Shown piece by piece: positions 5,343 to 6,127 of a stretch of DNA of 6,127 bases (position 1 is the stretch's first letter; every line of letters starts with the position of its first letter). The notes beneath the pieces were generated by a model. It made no database searches, was not told the DNA's origin, and worked only from the letters and a program-made list of their open reading frames with translations. A program made the position numbers and the translations under genes. The DNA lies in the NCBI GenBank assembly GCA_013349695.1, contig DUZD01000232.1, positions 1-6,127 on the forward strand, given 5' to 3'. This stretch comes from Rhodospirillaceae bacterium. Its GTDB lineage: Bacteria > Pseudomonadota > Alphaproteobacteria > Rhodospirillales > 2-02-FULL-58-16.

Positions 5343-6127
5343 ATGAAGAAGGCTTGGCGCCCGGTTCTTCTCTCGACAGCCTTGGCCTTGCTGTCGGCAT
5401 GCGCGCAAAACGGGGTCTTGCCCGCGTTTTTTGATGGTTGCCCCGCCGACTCCCGGGAACGCGTCGAAGAGGCGAACTGGGAAAAGGCCCGGACCATAGC
5501 CATCCGCATCAGGCAGAATGAGTTCGAGCCGATGGTTTTCCGGCTTGTCCAGGATCGGCCTTATGTTTTGGTCATCGACAACAAAGATGAGAGTCTGCAT
5601 TTTTTCCACGCCCAGAAGTTCTTCCGATCGATTGCCCTGGCCGAGGTGACTTCGGGCGAACAAATGTTCATTGGCGGCTGCACCGCCGCCGTCGCCGTCG
5701 AGCCGCAAAAGAGTGCGGAACTCAGGTTCGTGGCCGTTCGCAACGGGCGTTACGATTTCGAGGACAATCCCTTCCTGTTCTCTTTTGTCCGCCTGGGCAG
5801 CGCCAGCGGCTCCATATCTATCGAACCCGAAAAAATTTATTATACCAAATCGGTCATCCCTCGCGTTCCCAAACCCACTACGAAAACACCCGTTGCTCCG
5901 GTAAGGACCACTCCCCTCGAAGAGCAGCCGGCCGAGCCGGGCGAGGGCTTGTTCGGCGCGCCCTCGCCCGAGGAGGAGCAGCCGGCCGAGCCGGGCGAGG
6001 GCTTGTTCGGCGCGCCCTCGCCCGAGGAGGAGCCGGCCGAGCCGGACGAGGGCTTGTTCGGCGCGCCCTCGCCCGAGGAGGAGCCGGCCGAGCCGGACGA
6101 GGGCTTGTTCGGCGCGCCCTCGCCCGA
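5343..6127 (+). CDS. Lipoprotein with cupredoxin-like domain and acidic tandem-repeat tail (partial, 3' end outside window)
   Basis: The frame is open for 261 codons and runs off the right edge. The N terminus is a lipoprotein signal: MKKAWR, a hydrophobic core, then the lipobox LSAC with C20 as the lipidation site, so the protein should be membrane-anchored and face the periplasm or outer membrane. Residues about 50-162 look like a small cupredoxin-like beta-sandwich: TIAIRIRQNEFEP, then YVLVIDNKDESLHFF, then a VEPQKSAELRF strand and NGRYDFE. H86 sits where the first copper histidine is usual, but no Cys or His follows the NGRYDFE strand (138-162), so a standard type 1 copper site is not evident. 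A Lys/Arg/Pro/Thr-rich linker (169-193) leads into a strongly acidic Pro/Glu repeat tail from residue 194. Each repeat contains EGLFGAPSPE. The fold call is by motif resemblance only and the function is unknown. Nothing beside it in the window suggests a partner. Confidence 0.8.
   Translation, partial: MKKAWRPVLLSTALALLSACAQNGVLPAFFDGCPADSRERVEEANWEKARTIAIRIRQNEFEPMVFRLVQDRPYVLVIDNKDESLHFFHAQKFFRSIALAEVTSGEQMFIGGCTAAVAVEPQKSAELRFVAVRNGRYDFEDNPFLFSFVRLGSASGSISIEPEKIYYTKSVIPRVPKPTTKTPVAPVRTTPLEEQPAEPGEGLFGAPSPEEEQPAEPGEGLFGAPSPEEEPAEPDEGLFGAPSPEEEPAEPDEGLFGAPSP
5922..6127 (+). repeat. In-frame tandem repeats of 54 and 51 bp
   Basis: There are four units: 5922-5975 and 5976-6029 (54 bp each, identical), 6030-6080 (51 bp) and 6081-6127 (cut by the window end, identical to the third as far as seen). 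The 51-bp type lacks one CAG codon and has GAC for GGC. Each unit encodes E(Q)PAEP(G/D)EGLFGAPSPEE. Units are identical even at silent positions, which points to recent expansion by slippage or recombination. Each contains GGCGCGCC, an 8-base palindrome. The total copy number is unknown. Confidence 0.95.

Noticed and set aside
5325..5708. A 127-codon minus-strand frame opposite the lipoprotein
   Set aside because: The plus-strand frame has a ribosome site, a lipobox and a domain-like pattern, whereas the minus frame has none of these.
5922..6127. The direct repeats as a CRISPR array
   Set aside because: The units are contiguous, without unique spacers, and in frame with a coding sequence.

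Overview
The window looks like a high-GC alphaproteobacterial chromosome segment, plausibly from the Rhodospirillales side of the class. The evidence is strong G/C bias at third codon positions, a Gram-negative Kdo-activation gene (kdsB) paired with a monofunctional prephenate dehydratase (pheA), and a histidinol-phosphatase of the inositol-monophosphatase type. The taxonomic placement is inference from protein style and gene order, not from a database match. Most of the window is ordinary core metabolism. The less ordinary parts are a small coupled membrane-protein ORF, the regulatory-looking divergent intergenic region, a long palindrome at the left edge, and a repeat-tailed lipoprotein at the right edge.

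Layout, left to right. Positions 1-201 hold no convincing gene but contain a long imperfect palindrome (62-182) just past the 3' end of the first gene. A leftward block follows, listed here in transcription order. It starts with a 69-residue single-helix membrane protein (3182-2973). Its stop codon overlaps by ATGA the start of hisN, a histidinol-phosphatase (2976-2182). A YejA-type periplasmic peptide-binding protein (2067-202) comes last, with a clear AAGGAG ribosome site and a signal peptide. Positions 3183-3397 form an AT-richer divergent intergenic region with a perfect 7-7-7 dyad and weak promoter candidates facing both ways.

A rightward block follows: kdsB (3398-4147), then pheA (4167-5027) 19 bases later, probably one transcript. 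Positions 5028-5342 are non-coding and include one inverted repeat. The last gene (5343 to beyond 6127) encodes a lipoprotein with a cupredoxin-like domain and a C-terminal tail of almost identical 17-18-residue acidic repeats. The window ends inside its fourth repeat.

The genes do not form one pathway. HisN serves histidine synthesis, KdsB activates Kdo for lipopolysaccharide, PheA makes phenylpyruvate for phenylalanine, and the YejA-like protein captures peptides in the periplasm. No complete new multi-gene system is visible. The best leads are the repeat-tailed lipoprotein, the small protein coupled to hisN, and the unexplained palindrome.
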